Positions 11,022-19,540 of a stretch of DNA of 22,085 nt are shown here, one piece after another. Numbering within the stretch: position 1 is the first letter of the stretch; each line of letters starts with the position of its first letter. Below the pieces are notes generated by a model. That model searched no databases. It was not told the DNA's origin and saw only the letters and a list, made by a program, of their open reading frames with translations. Source of the DNA: Sphacelaria rigidula (Eukaryota; Phaeophyceae; Sphacelariales); contig CAXNAA020000355.1 of the NCBI GenBank assembly GCA_964200075.2, positions 1 to 22,085 on the forward strand, read 5' to 3'. A program made the translations under genes and the position numbers.

Positions 11022-11375
11022 TGTGGCGCGCTTCCTCGCAGTGCACCGTTTGTAGCAGAGTGAGACTATTGTCACGAGAAATCTTGACAGGTTGAGTAGA
11101 TGACAGACCTGCGTGGGGCGCTGCATCGCCGTGCTTTTTTTTGTTCTTCAGATGCCATCCGCTTGCTTGGTGTACAGCTCAATCTGAACCTTCTCTCTGA
11201 AATTCAGTCCTGAGCCCCAACGTGAGAGCTTACAATGTCAAACTGGGTACAGTAGTGGTTCCCGAACCGTTCCTGTTGGTACCTCGTACTGAATCGTACT
11301 GGCTCCTACCAGGCTGATTGACTACACGCGCGAGAATGCATGTATGAGATCTATGTTCAATACATAATCTGCACA
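11022..11375 (-). repeat. Copia 3' LTR
   Basis: On the plus strand it begins TGTGGCGCGC and ends GCACA, so the element-sense LTR runs TGTG…CACA. It pairs with 15278-15663. Over the first about 210 nt I count about 23 differences (roughly 11%), mostly transitions. It lacks about 32 nt that the other LTR has near 15492-15525. The left edge is uncertain by several nucleotides. Confidence 0.9.
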
Positions 11376-11384
11376 CTCCCCCAT
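11376..11384 (-). promoter_or_regulatory. Copia polypurine tract
   Basis: In element sense this reads ATGGGGGAG immediately before the TGTG start of the 3' LTR. This is where plus-strand DNA synthesis is primed in LTR retrotransposons, and it fixes the inner LTR edge at 11375. Confidence 0.75.
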
Positions 11385-11424
11385 GATCTCACAGCGGTAG
11401 CACTGTAATAGAAAGCTGATACAA

Positions 11425-12070
11425 TCACACCCAACGTGCTAGAACATGATTCACGAACTCGACAACATATAACATCTTAACCCGCTTAGTTACGATGTCT
11501 GCGCGCTGCTTGGCGCTCGTTTGTACGCATCGCACGGTGAAGAGCTTCTTCTCGACGTATTGCCATGAACATTTCAGCTTTATATTCACGAGTCTCGTGC
11601 GCCCGTTGAACCTGGTGACTGTAGCCGCCTGGACGGCGCCACGATTGTCGCAAAACCACAGGGTGGTGTCCTATGGAAGTCCCATCTCTTCCAGAATGCC
11701 CCGAATGAAAATGTAATGACGCATACACTGTACCATGGCCGTCCATTCCGCTTCTGGAGAAGAAAGAATGACGGAGGTCTGTAGTTTGGATCGCCACACT
11801 ATCGGAGACTTGTTCATTAGCAAGAGGTAGCCCGTGACGCTCCTGCGTGTTTCGGCATCGTTTGCCCAGTCCGAGTCCGCATAGCCCACCAGTGTCTTCT
11901 GGGTCTTTACGATGCCCATACCATACTGTAGGCAGACGTCAAGCGTACCAGCTAGGTAGCGGAGAACGAGTTGTAGTCCTTGCCAGTGTCACAGGCAGGG
12001 AGAGGCAGCCCGGCGCCCTAGCTCTCGAACACCGTTGGAGAGATCAGGTCGTGTCATTTCTGCGAGGAAC
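11425..12070 (-). pseudogene. Copia RNase H domain (broken)
   Basis: The minus frame ending at TGA 11425-11427 carries the Copia RNase H motifs: GYADSDWANDAETRRSVTGY (about 11884-11826), LSSPEAEW, then WFCDNRGAV and QRADIVTKRV near the end. The acidic residues in the first, second and third motifs are still present. An in-frame TAG at 11671-11673, where relatives of this element typically carry Gln, separates the second and third motifs. Upstream, the connection region (RELGRR after MTRPDLSN) is reached only through a further stop and frameshift near 11980-12060. It would remove the RNA strand during reverse transcription, but it is not functional here. Confidence 0.85.
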
Positions 12071-12891
12071 ATTAATTTTCGAGAATCCTTGCGTACGGGA
12101 ACTGGGAGGTGTCCAGCTCCTCTTCACGTACTTTCCGCTCTGACAGGTCCATACTCGGGTCGAGGGGAGATAGGTTTTCCACACTTGTGTCGAGCCCATT
12201 CCTTCGACGACGATGCTCTCGGCATAGGCGAGTTCGTGTATTTCGCCAAGAGGCATGTCTGCATATGCTGAACCTCTTAGGTGTTGTCACCGGAGAACAG
12301 GACGTCATTCATGTAGGCCATCAGGACAGCGACGCGCCCACCTTTGGCCTGAAGGTGGTAAAGGTATTCGTCGTGGTGGCTGTTGAGCCAGTCTTCGGTG
12401 AGTATCGTGCTCCTCAATTCCTTGAAGCATTGTACGGCGGACTGCTTTAAGTCACAAAGGGCCTTGTCCGCCTTGAACACTCCCTTGTCGGGCAGCTCTA
12501 GCTAGACGTCCTCCAGGAGCGACACATTTAGGTATGCCTGCGTGAAACCCAGCATTCCAGTCCCCCATTCGTGCAGAGCGGCTGTCCCTAGAATGGTGCA
12601 CATGACGTCGAAGCCTACGATCGGGTTAAACGTCTCGGAGAAGTCGATTCACTTGCGCTGAGTGAACCCGCGAGCCACGAGTCGGGCCTTACATCTCTCT
12701 ACTGCTCCGTCGGCCGTGCGCTTGATCTCGTATACGAACCGCGTCTTGACTGGAATCTTATCGCGCGGTAGAGATTCGTTGGTGAACGTCCCCTGATCCC
12801 AGAGACTTTCAATTCCATCGTCTGTGGCCAGTTTCCATCTGTCTGCATCGGGCCCTGCCAGGGCTTCTGTCGCGGTCGACGGTTCTTCTGG
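12070..12891 (-). pseudogene. Copia reverse transcriptase (broken, active site lost)
   Basis: The RVT_2 sequence is clear: RWKLATDDGIESLWDQGTF, RFVYEIKRTADGAVERCKAR, LVARGFTQ, then LFSGDN. Stops interrupt it at 12649-12651 (TGA), 12502-12504 (TAG) and 12277-12279 (TAA), and the frame shifts afterwards into a DLSERKVREEELDT stretch. The catalytic YVDD box reads YMND (Asn codon 12307-12309). The earlier catalytic Asp of the LDFTQAYLN-type motif is Gly (MLGFTQAYLN). With both of these metal-binding positions altered, the enzyme would be inactive even without the stops. Confidence 0.9.
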
Positions 12892-13806
12892 TCATTTGGC
12901 GATTTCGCCTACTAATCCGAGCATGCAGAGTGCATCTTCGTCATGATCTTTCAGAAGGGCGACGACAAAATTTCCGTCGTCGGAACTGCTGTCGTCAGAA
13001 CTCCTGAAGCGTTGTTGTGTGTTATCCCCCCGACGCCATTGCGCGAGTCTACTGCACCTGCGCAGTTTACTATCCGAAGGAGAGCACTTCGATGATGTCG
13101 GGTCTTGTGGTGGCTGTCCACCCGGGCCGTCGTCGCGGTTGATTGGTGCTGTTTTCTCCTCTTCCGACGTTTCGCGCTCTCTATCACTCAGCTCGACGGC
13201 CTTCAACTCCCCTACGATGTCTAGAATATTGGCCTCTGATTCGAACGTAATGTGTGAAGACTTCATTAGCTTGAATTTCTGCATTCGCCATACATACCAG
13301 CAGAGCGAGTGCCGATCGTGCCACACCAAGGTACCCCGCTTCGCATATGGGTGAAACTTTAGAGCGGCGCCGCGCTGTTGCTTGTGCTGGTGCATGAAAC
13401 ACTCGGATTTCGAAGCACGGAGCCGATTGTAGTTGAACGGCTTCCTTGTCAGCCTCTCACATGGGGTCTCGCCCTTGAGGTACTCGTGGGGCATCCCTGC
13501 GGTCTTGTATGCCGCGTCCGCTACAGCGAAGAACCAGTAGTCCTCTCCGCGTCCCACTTTCACCTGTTGGCTGCGTACTATCCTCATCAGTTGGTGAATT
13601 GCACGTTCAGCAATTCTATTAAACTGCGGCGTTCTTGGCGGTGAGCAGCGCCACCTGATGCCGCGATTCACCAGCATGCGTTGAAATTTGACCGATCGTC
13701 CAAGTTCCCCAGCGTTGTCTCCACCGACGCATTTGATGGCCACTCCCTCACGGGCCATTTCGTCGATGCAGGCTCCCGTGGCGTCAGTGGTAGCATCTCG
13801 TGTCTT
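12892..13806 (-). pseudogene. Copia integrase, C-terminal part
   Basis: This frame holds the second Asp of the DDE triad (VGGDNAGE, codon about 13717-13719) and the Glu (NRIAER, about 13606-13608), with the PRTPQFN step between them. The target-joining region follows (FFAVADAAYKTAGMP, GETPCERLTRKPFNYNRLRA, GTLVWHDR). An acidic, Ser-rich linker leads towards RT. It joins the upstream integrase part through a 2-nt shift at about 13807-13811, where a ct/ga dinucleotide appears duplicated. Without that shift the frame reads continuously back to about 13806. Confidence 0.9.
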
Positions 13807-14423
13807 GAGAGTCCAACAACGTGCTTGTCTCGACTAGCTTCGTCCACGAAAACCTGGAAATATTTCATACCCGTGACATCGGCGTGGAAAGGCCCTTCAA
13901 GGTCAGTGTGCACGGCTTCACCTGGTGCTTTGGCACTCCTGCCGCCGCGGCCGTATCTGAGCGCCTCGCACTTGCATTCCCTGCAGACGCTACAGTGTAT
14001 TTCGGACACCACCGTGTTATCAGTTACATCGATCAGCACACGCTTCTCGAGGTGTTTCATGGCAGCCGGATCGGTGTGTCCTAAGGTGTCGTACCATTTC
14101 CTCAACGTGAGGCGTGGCTTCTTATTTGCGTACGAAGAGTGCGTCGACGCCGCATGTTTGCCATTCCCCCGCACGGATGCCGACAGGGTCAGGAACCCTT
14201 CATTTTCGGCTAGGGGGATCTTCGGTCTATCCTCTCTGAACCGAAGGCAGCTCTCCTTCCTGCCAGAGTCCACGAATTCTCCTCGGTGACACCGAATCGT
14301 TCCCGTGCTCAACAGCCAGCAAGGTAGTCCAAGGACCCGAAGTTCGTCCTTCAGTGTGACCTTTGCCGGAGCCTTCTTGTCCTGAGCGCTGAGGTGTAAT
14401 GGGATCTCCCCCGTTGCCAGCGC
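13668..14423 (-). pseudogene. Copia protease remnant, GAG-pre-integrase and integrase N-terminal part
   Basis: The start of this stretch (ATGEIPLHL, then KVTLKDELRVLGLP, LLSTGTIRCHRGEF) matches the region after the active site in Copia proteases. The preceding segment that should contain the catalytic Asp-Ser/Thr-Gly is missing: the frame passes from a zinc-knuckle remnant and a TAG (14424-14426) straight into it, which implies a deletion. The zinc-binding HHCC module follows (WYDTLGH…MKHLE…CSVC), then the first integrase Asp in VHTDLEGPF (codon 13902-13904). The frame is then lost at the 2-nt shift near 13807. Confidence 0.88.
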
Positions 14424-15226
14424 CTACAGCTGCCCCTTGTTCCTAAATGTACAGCTTCGATTCACCGTACGCGTATTTCTGATATCCTCTTCCCAGGGAG
14501 TCATGTTGAAATCTCTGTTGAGCCCCGGGTCGGCTTTGATACCGTCGGTTTTCGATTGGAACGTTACTGCCTCGTCACGGCATTCTATGTCGGACGTTAG
14601 GTATGTTGATGATGCTACGACTGTCTGTTGTAGTCTGTCGTACGTTACACCTAGCTGGGTTGTTAGCTGGATGAATACTTGTAGAAGCGCCTCCTTGATC
14701 CCGAGTAAAAGGGCTGCCCTCTTAGTCTCGTCGGCTTTGGCGTTACCACGCGCTTCGAATTCCCCCCAGATGGTGTCCAGCTTCACCAAAAAATGCTGAT
14801 TCCTCTGCAGAGTTGCATTGGAGATCCCGCAATCTTCTTTCCAAGCAAGCAAGTAGTTGCACAGGCCGCCCGTCCTGTGCACGTCCTCCGTAGATCCGTT
14901 CCAGCTCCAGCAAGGCTTCCCTACCGTCGGGGTTGCCACCGTGCTCGAATCGTGCGGCAATGGCTGCGGCTGACCCTTTCGTAGTCTGTGCCAGAAGGAA
15001 CCACAAGGATTGCGTATTGCGTTGGTATGTTTCGTACGCCCTACGTCGGTCTAGTGTTACGGTCGCTGTCGGAAAGCCCGGTGTGGCGTAGTCCGATCGC
15101 AGCAGAGGGTATCGTCCCTTTCCCCCTGCGTATCCCACGATGGCGAGTCTCCATGCATCCCATGTTTCCCCGTCAGTGTCCACCAGCGCCCGTCCAGTTC
15201 GGCAGCTTGAGTGGGTCTGCCTACAT
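14424..15226 (-). pseudogene. Copia gag (broken)
   Basis: A probable start ATG at 15224-15226 is followed at once by TAG (15221-15223) and then ADPLKLPNWTG. A shift leads to DTDGETWDAWRLAI and SLWFLLAQTTKGSAAAIAAR, typical of UBN2-type Copia gag. A further shift at a T6 run (14788-14793) leads to VKLDTIWGEFEARGNAKADE and ALLLGIKEALLQVFIQL. The end carries a ruined CCHC zinc knuckle, CTFRNKGQ, with Arg in place of the second Cys and Gln in place of His, then TAG at 14424. Gag would form the particle and bind RNA. Confidence 0.85.
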
Positions 15227-15277
15227 ACTCTTCGAGGCTCACGAACCTTCGCACATGTGAGATGTGGTTTACGTGGT

Positions 15278-15663
15278 CGTGGCGCTCTTCCTCGCAGTGC
15301 ACCGTTTATAGCGGAGTAAGATTATTGTCACGAGCAATCTTGATGGGTTGAGCTAATGACAGACCTGCGTGGGGCGCTACATCGCCGTGCTTTTATCGTT
15401 TCTTCAGATGTCACCCGCTTGCTTGGTGTACAGCTCAATCTGAACCTTCTCTCTAAATCTCAGCCCTGAGCCCCAACTTTAGAGCTTACAATATAGAGCC
15501 ACGGAGCCGTTCTGGCTCGGGTGAATCACACTGGCTACAATACGGGTTCTCGGACCGTTCCTGTTGGTATCTCGTACTAAACCGTACTGGCTAATACCAG
15601 GCTGGTTGACTACATGCGCGAGAATGTACGTATGAGATATATGTCCAATACATAATATACACA
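15278..15663 (-). repeat. Copia 5' LTR
   Basis: Partner of 11022-11375; ends on the plus strand in ATACACA. It holds about 32 nt missing from the 3' LTR, including a small inverted repeat, gagcca (15496-15501) and tggctc (15513-15518). The inner edge reads cgtggcg rather than tgtggcg, a transition relative to the other LTR. Confidence 0.9.
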
Positions 15664-15680
15664 GGTCGATGGTCTTGCAG

Positions 15681-16086
15681 GTGCCTACTTTGCGAGTACT
15701 GCCCGACACCACTGTACACGATTCATTCGAAGAATATGCAAGAAGCCAACCGCGGGGTCAAAATCCCCCACCCTCATTCCTACCTACTGCTTGGACGAAG
15801 ACGAGGCGTCCGCTTTAAAATCGCAACGGATCCGGGTTTATGATTGCCTTGCACGTCGGTACCGATTTACTGGAGGTACGAAGTACTTCTCCGTTGATCC
15901 TCCCGTGCTTCGTCCGGTGAGTACCGGGCACGCATTGTGCCTCTCGGGTCCCAGCCGAGCCCTTTCTCCGTCGCTGTCTTCATGCCTCCTCTGCTCCAGG
16001 GCTGCGACCGAAAGTGCAGCAAAGGGTCCATCCTACACTATTTTTGCTCGTTCTTCATTTTCTTCAATTCGCAATCTATTGATTGA
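15681..16086 (+). CDS. Possible two-exon 3' gene fragment next to the LTR, unknown family
   Basis: A good acceptor (gatggtcttgcag, ending 15680) precedes a plus-strand frame open from 15683 to 15916. It ends at a GTGAGT donor, and an 83-nt intron (15917-15999) ends in a strong pyrimidine-rich acceptor (cctcctctgctccag). The frame then continues to TGA at 16086. The most protein-like part is LDEDEASALKSQRIRVYDCL, then RYRFTGGTKYFSVDPPVLRP, then GCDRKCSKGSILHYF. In the first 100 nt a different frame (LPDTTVHDSFEEYARSQPRG) also looks coding, so a small indel near the C run at 15768 is possible. No family is recognised. The upstream part may lie beyond the Copia insertion. Confidence 0.4.
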
Positions 16087-16447
16087 ATGTTCACACATCA
16101 ACTGATCCGCTGCAAGTCCAGTCGCAATCACAAGGTAGACGTTGATTGGTTGATTGATGGTCGCACATGAGCTCATCGTTATCCACAAGAGGGATCCAGT
16201 CGTGGTCGTTTTCCATAGGATAGACGTACCCAAGGTAAACAAGACGGAAACACTCACCAAAGGAAGCTCACGACATATCCAAGGTAACTAAGCGGAACCA
16301 CTTGCTGAAGAAAAGTCGAGAAAGGGGAAAGAAGACAACACAGGAGAGAACAACCGCAACGAACTTGGAACGAGAGCATGAAAATAAAAATACCAAGCAA
16401 AGTACGGAAATAGAAGGAGAAGAACACGAGAAACGCTGGGCTAAGGG
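16087..16447. other. Gene-free stretch, purine-rich end
   Basis: 16300-16440 is strongly purine-rich on the plus strand. Its open frame reads mainly Lys/Glu/Arg and is not convincing as protein. Nothing else is recognised. Confidence 0.35.
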
Positions 16448-16849
16448 CTACTCTTGGCGACGTTTTTGTGTGCGCCGAATTATGGGCATCTCCGGGAATG
16501 ATGGGCAAAACATTCCGCGAGCAGGACCTCCTTTCTTGGTGTACATGACGATAGACTGCGGAGATTTCTGGCCATTCATGGTAGACTGGCATGAGACAGA
16601 CTGGACTTTATACCTAAGCACCGCAAGCCCGCAAATAGCACACAAATTTCCCGAGCACATGATAGTAGTGTCTAGAATCATTAGGACTCGGGGTTTACTC
16701 AGCCGAAAGCTGTCAGCGCGACGTGGCACAAACGCCGCGGAAATTTTCCGACGCTTGGACTGCCAGCGCGAGGTATCTGTCGAGTCGGCATCATCTTCAC
16801 TTGAAAAAGGGCAAGGTCCAGATGACACACTCGCAGTTAAAGGGGTCAT
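16448..16849 (-). CDS. Unrecognised protein with acidic N-terminal motif and NLS-like patch
   Basis: A minus-strand frame from ATG 16847-16849 to TAG at 16448 gives 133 residues. The N-terminus has a Ser/Asp-rich acidic motif (CPFSSEDDADSTDTS) followed by a basic patch (RWQSKRRKISAAF) that could be a nuclear localisation signal. A Cys cluster (CSGNLCAIC, spacing C-x4-C-x2-C) lies near residue 75-85. An acceptor-like cgcctttgcag just upstream of the ATG suggests that it may continue from an earlier exon. The opposite strand is also open but reads less like protein. A related acidic motif and RW…RR order occurs on the same strand near 21.7 kb. No function can be given. Confidence 0.35.
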   Translation of the reverse strand: MTPLTASVSSGPCPFSSEDDADSTDTSRWQSKRRKISAAFVPRRADSFRLSKPRVLMILDTTIMCSGNLCAICGLAVLRYKVQSVSCQSTMNGQKSPQSIVMYTKKGGPARGMFCPSFPEMPIIRRTQKRRQE

Positions 16850-17377
16850 ATTCGTGATCCTGCAAAGGCGCACAACATGTGGCCTGCGGAGACATCCGAA
16901 CTTTAGCGCTCCTGGGTGCTTTGTTTGAGTCAAGGCCGAAGTCCCCGTTGCAAGGTTAATCGCTCAGCTCATCGCCTACACGATCACTCAAATCTGCCGC
17001 CTTACCGTCAGCTATGCCTGCATCTTTATGTTGTTCAAATTTGGAAAACACTCGCATCATACTCAGACCTGCTCCAAAACCAGAACCAGGTAGTAGAGTG
17101 CAGTACAGCGCCAGCGCAGACACGATTATGGCAAGTGGCACCCGCTCAACAAACCGCGTAGTGCTCGATATAGCGCCCCTGCGATACACACACGCCATCA
17201 CTTTGTTTCATACCAAGGCAAGCTTTCCTGTAACTGTGACTACCTTTGAACCGCGCATAACCGTCACACGATCATCTTAAAACGGAGCACAACTCCCAGT
17301 GATCATCTTTGAAGCGGGTTAGGAACATGGTTAGGTGAAAAAGAAACGTGTGACGCTGGCCATGTGAACAGCCTGGA
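16850..17377. other. Gene-free stretch
   Basis: Only short frames without domains or splice support. Nothing recognised. Confidence 0.35.
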
Positions 17378-17523
17378 CAGGAAAAACAAAGAGAACAAGA
17401 AGGATCGAGGAGGAAGGGAGGGAGGGAAAAAAGGGAGGAATAAAAAAGAAGGGAGAAAGGAATGAAGGGGAACACGCACGAAAAGAGAAAGCCGAAGCGG
17501 AAACAGAGGAAAGGAAAAGAGTG
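17378..17523 (+). repeat. Polypurine tract
   Basis: The plus strand is almost entirely A and G, densest at 17407-17470 with gggaggga-type repeats. It may be a simple-sequence tract or triplex-prone region. Its complement gives a spurious Ser/Phe/Pro-rich frame. Confidence 0.6.
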
Positions 17524-17854
17524 CGTACTCATTTGTAATTTTCCTTAGCCGTTAGCCCATTGACCATGCACCCCTTCCGAGACGGAGCAAAGGGGGAGGA
17601 ATCTCGAAGTTGAAGCAGAACATGCAGAGGAAACACAGCTAGTAAACATCACCTAAGTTTCAAGTCAAGGGAAAAGGCTAACAAACGATAGGATGGGACA
17701 CAGGATGTGCTGTATAAATGTATATATACATATACATATACACCAGTTTTCGTGCTACTCCAGCCTCCTCTACTCATGCCCACTCAGGGGGGAAGCAGGT
17801 CACTCTCCCGACAACTTCTACGTCGGATTTCTCGCGGGCTGTTTGCTACTGTTG
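17524..17854. other. Gene-free stretch with TA-rich microsatellite
   Basis: Contains tgtatatatacatatacatatacac-like sequence at about 17718-17742 (a tatac repeat). No gene is supported. Confidence 0.4.
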
Positions 17855-18058
17855 TCATTGCAGTGGCGCCAGCCGTTCTATCGGCGGCTCTGAACACAGC
17901 ACCCCCTTGCTTTCAACGTTGGTCAAGTTGGCGAATGTCTCCGCGTCGCCGCGCCTCCTCCAAGCCTCTGCCTCTTCCTTGACCCCATGTACTTTGCTCA
18001 CATTCTTAGCGGTGGTGACTCAATTTTGAGAGTATTTGATGTAGACACCTTCAAGAAC
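17855..18058 (-). pseudogene. Coding-like minus-strand continuation beyond the LINE, unknown
   Basis: The minus-strand frame of the LINE RT fragment continues past stops at 18059 and 18020. It then reads as convincing protein (VTTAKNVSKVHGVKEEAEAW, then GDAETFANLTNVESKG and SEPPIERLAPLQ) to TGA at 17855. It has no ATG and does not resemble the expected next part of the RT, which should contain the second active-site motif. It could be a different decayed element or host exon. Function unknown. Confidence 0.3.
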
Positions 18059-18760
18059 TCACTTCCTTAGTTCTCCCCCACGTCGGAAAGGCCATGAAGG
18101 CACAGAGGTTTGGGGACCTCGAGATTGTTCATGCGACATCCTCCTGTAACACTCACCACAACTACGCGCAGCATTTTCTCCAGCGGCGTCTCTACTATGG
18201 ATTACCGTACTCACCTTTGGCTCATCATCTACGTGTACCAACTCTGAGGCCATGGCCAGCTCTCCTACGAAATGCTACAAGGTACCATCGACCAATGCTG
18301 CAACGAACATGTTGAACAGTAGCGGGGGCGAAACACACGCTTACCTGAGTCCCTGGTAGACGTGGAACCACCCTCGTAGCTCGCCATCATCCAGCTATAT
18401 CCGAGCTCGCGTGACATCTGGAACACAGGCTGGCCGTGATCTTCCGCGGCGGGACTGCAACACGGCAAAGTACCCTCCACAAAAGCGTGCTATCTACGGA
18501 GTCATACGCCTTCTATAGGCAGATTGAGCACATGTCCAATGGAATATTGCTCGCCCATCCCAACTGCTACAGTCGGCTTACTATGAACATGATATCGGTG
18601 GTCGATCGATGGCGATGGAACCCCCACTGTTATTCGGGAATACCCTGCCTCCTCGCAGAAACTACGGAGCTTGTCGGCAACGATTTTGAGTAGAAAGTAG
18701 CAACATGCGGTACGAGGGGAGTGCGCCTATAGTTACTGCACCACTCTCGATCCTCACTAG
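18059..18760 (-). pseudogene. LINE reverse transcriptase core (broken)
   Basis: Motifs in order are DREWCSNYRRTPLVPH, KIVADKLRSFCEEAG, KAYDSVDSTLLWRVL with its catalytic Asp intact, and YQGLR followed by SPPLLFNMFVAALVDG. This matches the non-LTR RT palm region. Stops replace expected Gln codons in two motifs: TAG at 18513-18515 just before KAYDSVD, and TAA at 18341-18343 in the GLRQ motif. Several frame changes are needed to read through. The second active-site box is not found. The last part (ELVHVDDEP…GELRK) is only loosely alignable. The enzyme would copy the element RNA at the target site; this copy is dead. Confidence 0.85.
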
Positions 18761-18770
18761 ATCCTGCTGG

Positions 18771-19020
18771 TCGCCCCGGTGGCTCAGTTGGTAATCTCGA
18801 AACCTCCTGACGGTTGGGTCGAGGGTTCAATTCTCGGAGCGATCTGGGACTTTTTCCCACATCATGCCCAACAGTGGAGAGCGACTACGTCGTGGATACA
18901 CAAAATTCGACTCAACGGTCGATGAGGGAAAGGGACTGCTGAACCCCTCTCGCGATAAAAAATAAAGGCAAGCACCGCAGAAGGAAGGTGGGGTACTAGA
19001 AACAAAAAGGAAAAAAATGT
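18771..19020 (+). mobile_element. tRNA-derived SINE inserted in the LINE
   Basis: 18771-18842 is tRNA-like: acceptor-stem halves tcgcccc and ggagcga pair with one mismatch, A box tggctcagttgg is at 18780-18791 and B box ggttcaattc at 18824-18833, 44 nt apart as in tRNA genes. An anticodon-like stem aacc/ggtt (18801-18804, 18812-18815) encloses a 7-nt loop, but loop position 33 is C. The D arm does not pair. A tRNA-unrelated body follows, ending in an A-rich tail (aaacaaaaaggaaaaaaa, near 19000-19017). The 3' limit could instead be at the (ac)n run near 19120. The A and B boxes would recruit RNA polymerase III. No clean target-site duplication was seen. Confidence 0.75.
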
Positions 19021-19149
19021 GTTGACCTTCCTCCTGTGTGACCCCGGCTGGTGCACCCACATATAACAAAAGGTGTAGACAAACATCAAGAATAGATGGG
19101 ACGACAACACGCACACACACTAGACGTTTGAAGAGAAACGATGATGTCT

Positions 19150-19540
19150 TGGCAAGTGGTCCAAGACGTGCTAGGGCTCTCCGAATAATCCAAGCTGGAG
19201 AACTTCAGCAGGCAGCCCATTCGGTCCCATCACTTTGCTGTCAGCCGAAGCTCTCTCTACCTCTTCTGTGCCATCCAGGACTAGCGAAATGCCAAGTGAT
19301 ACGGCTTTTCGGCGCTAGTGTGATGCTCTCGGTGACGGTTAAATCGATAGTTGCCGATGTTTCATTCAGCAAAATAGATAAGAACCATTTCCATCTCTCA
19401 ATGATTGGATTTATGTGCCACAGCACTTGCCCCCTCTCTCCCGTGATGTACTGTTTTCTCTCCAACTTTTTTGCCCATAGCTTCCATGCTCCTTTCAGAT
19501 GCCCGTACCGGCCTCTTAAGTCTCCAATTTCGATGTACAC
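19150..19540 (-). pseudogene. LINE linker and RT entry region (broken)
   Basis: The frame from 19540 reads IEIGDLRGRYGHLKGAWK and INPIIERWKWFLSILLN, matching the segment between endonuclease and RT in this LINE type (…IRERW…FF..LLN). After a stop near 19241 another frame gives EEVERASADSKVMGPNGLPA and EVLQLGLFGEP before TAG at 19171-19173, the (A)xGPDGLPAELLKLG entry motif of the RT. The next about 25 residues expected before DRTECSNYRG are lost or unreadable near the SINE. Confidence 0.8.

Larger units (their letters stand above)
11022..15663 (-). mobile_element. Ty1/Copia LTR retrotransposon, full length but inactive
   Basis: Two diverged LTRs flank an internal region with the Copia domain order on the minus strand: gag, protease remnant, GAG-pre-integrase, integrase, reverse transcriptase, RNase H. 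The domain order (integrase before RT) separates it from Ty3/Gypsy. The length of about 4.6 kb fits Copia. A polypurine tract abuts the 3' LTR. No clear target-site duplication was found (flanks gtggc and ggtcg) and no standard initiator-Met primer site was recognised. At least three frameshifts and seven internal stops, plus lost catalytic residues, show it cannot be autonomous. Confidence 0.95.

Noticed and set aside
13681-14289. 202-codon plus-strand frame
   Set aside because: Antisense shadow of the Copia pre-integrase and integrase sequence.
15262-15277. Primer-binding site next to the 5' LTR
   Set aside because: The sequence after the LTR does not match the standard initiator-Met tRNA complement used by many Copia elements, and the LTR edge is uncertain here.
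16302-16928. 208-codon plus-strand frame
   Set aside because: Its first part is a purine-rich tract read as Lys/Glu/Arg, and the rest is antisense to a more protein-like minus frame.
18771-18842. Functional tRNA gene
   Set aside because: A and B boxes and an acceptor stem are present, but the D arm does not pair, loop position 33 is C rather than T, the T stem is irregular, and an A-tailed body follows. A tRNA-derived SINE explains it better.
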